From Hippopus hippopus (lineage: Eukaryota > Mollusca > Bivalvia > Cardiida > Cardiidae): a stretch of DNA of 64,000 bases. Each line of letters begins with the position of its first letter. Position 1 is the stretch's first letter. The position numbers and the translations under genes were made by a program. Of the stretch, positions 63,320 through 64,000 are shown piece after piece. The notes under the pieces are model-generated. The model saw nothing but the letters and a program-made list of their open reading frames with translations. It made no database searches and was not told where the DNA came from. The stretch lies in NCBI GenBank assembly GCA_946811185.2, contig OX328102.1, forward strand, positions 13,269,194 through 13,333,193, given 5' to 3'.

Positions 63320-63760
63320 ATACTTTACCCTTTACCAAGCAATTCCATTTTATACAATCCTGAAAGAGAGCTTCTGAAAATGTTGTGGAAAAAGGGTAAA
63401 AATGCTGGTTAGCAACATATTTCTCCTTTCCTGTAAATTTTTCTATCCTTTCAAAGACAAATCTGATCATCTGAGTCAAATTTACTTTATCACCCATAAA
63501 ATACTTTCAATACAGACCAATCTAAAATGTCTGGTAAGAGTTAGCTCTTTACCAAACAGCATAAATTTAGACTTGTCCAAATTATAAACATTTGAAAATG
63601 AAAAAGTAAATGTGAATCCAATTATCTAATTTGTCTCTGAAAGGATAGAAAACAGTGAAAAAAAGTTGAAAATACTGGTTACCAGCATTTTCACCTTTTC
63701 CCATTATGTTTTATAAAGCCTTTTCCTCTGCAGTAGTTAAAACACTTAGTATGTATATCT
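63320..63760. repeat. Two adjacent diverged TTAA-type MITE copies
   Basis: About 63325-63545 (CCCTTTACCAAGCAATTCC to TGTCTGGTAAGAGTTAG) directly followed by 63545-63740 (CTCTTTACCAAACAGC onward). Confidence 0.6.
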
Positions 63761-63805
63761 ATTTGTACTCATGGTTGCCAGCATTTTCACCTTTTTCCAT
63801 AATGT

Positions 63806-64000
63806 TTAACCCTTTACCACACAATGCCAACTTATAACAACCCCGAGAAAGAATCCTTTCGAAAACATTGGGGAAAAGGAGAAAATGCTGGTAACCAGCA
63901 TTTTCTCCTTTTCCCACTATGTTTTCTACCTTATCAAAGAAAAAATGTATCAACTGAGCCACAATGAAATTGTCGTCTGCATATCCTTTCAATTTGGACA
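63806..64000. mobile_element. Palindromic TTAA-type MITE, cut by window edge
   Basis: TTAACCCTTTACCACAC start and perfect GGTAACC-centred palindrome; the right TIR is outside the window. Confidence 0.75.

Overview
This is a eukaryotic, AT-rich, transposon-dense nuclear window, most probably from a bivalve mollusc. The clues are MetaSINE-type and tRNA-headed SINEs, a Jockey/I-like LINE, BEL/Pao and Gypsy-order LTR elements, short palindromic MITEs and long tandem-core repeats, all typical of bivalve genomes. Organism assignment is inference. Only two convincing host protein genes are visible: a single-exon RING-finger membrane protein (33936-35051, +) and the last coding exon of what looks like an MITF/TFEB-family transcription factor (62115-62408, -).

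The most striking object is a 15.76-kb self-replicating transposon at 5582-21341. It has the hallmarks of the Polinton/Maverick class: a 6-bp target duplication GCCGTA (5576-5581 and 21342-21347), AGTAGTAT...ATACTACT termini, about 1.55-1.68 kb terminal inverted repeats and an intact 1365-aa protein-primed type B DNA polymerase (9976-14073). It lacks any recognisable integrase, packaging ATPase, protease or capsid gene. Around the polymerase block lies a set of small genes of about 46-226 aa: coiled-coil and helical proteins and CxxC zinc proteins, several of them paralogous pairs.

The unusual feature is how these genes are expressed. Eleven small-gene 3' ends each carry a 16-nt stem-loop AGCCCT-TTTC-AGGGCT, usually 20-42 nt after the stop codon and always on the coding strand. 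It is followed by ACCCA/ACCA-like sequence and then a purine block such as CAAGAAAGA. This is the architecture of metazoan replication-dependent histone mRNA 3' ends (SLBP stem-loop plus U7 histone downstream element). The same genes have a shared palindromic promoter module (GGATTGACCTACTTTGAC ... GTCAAAGTAGGTCAATCC around inverted CCAAT boxes) plus a TATA box. The polymerase block (polB, a zinc-knuckle gene and a 221-aa ORF) has neither the module nor the stem-loop and appears to use AATAAA. The element therefore seems to have two expression programmes, one of which borrows the host S-phase histone mRNA machinery.

Layout. 1-5.0 kb: intergenic with palindromic MITEs. 5.03-5.35 kb: SINE. 5.58-21.34 kb: the Polinton-like element. 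21.3-26.9 kb: intergenic, MITEs and diverged minisatellites. 26.9-31.6 kb: defective LINE (-). 33.5-35.1 kb: RING gene. 35.4 and 37.1 kb: SINEs. 37.7-38.25 kb: tandem-core repeat. 38.29-42.98 kb: Gypsy-like LTR element with 593-bp LTRs and integrase upstream of RT, deleted in its catalytic domains. 43-47 kb: intergenic with MITEs and a long hairpin. 47.3-54.5 kb: BEL/Pao relic (-) split by two nested tandem-core repeats (50.63-53.22 kb). 54.5-64 kb: a cluster of TTAA-flanked palindromic MITEs, enclosing the MITF-like exon and a 34-bp minisatellite.
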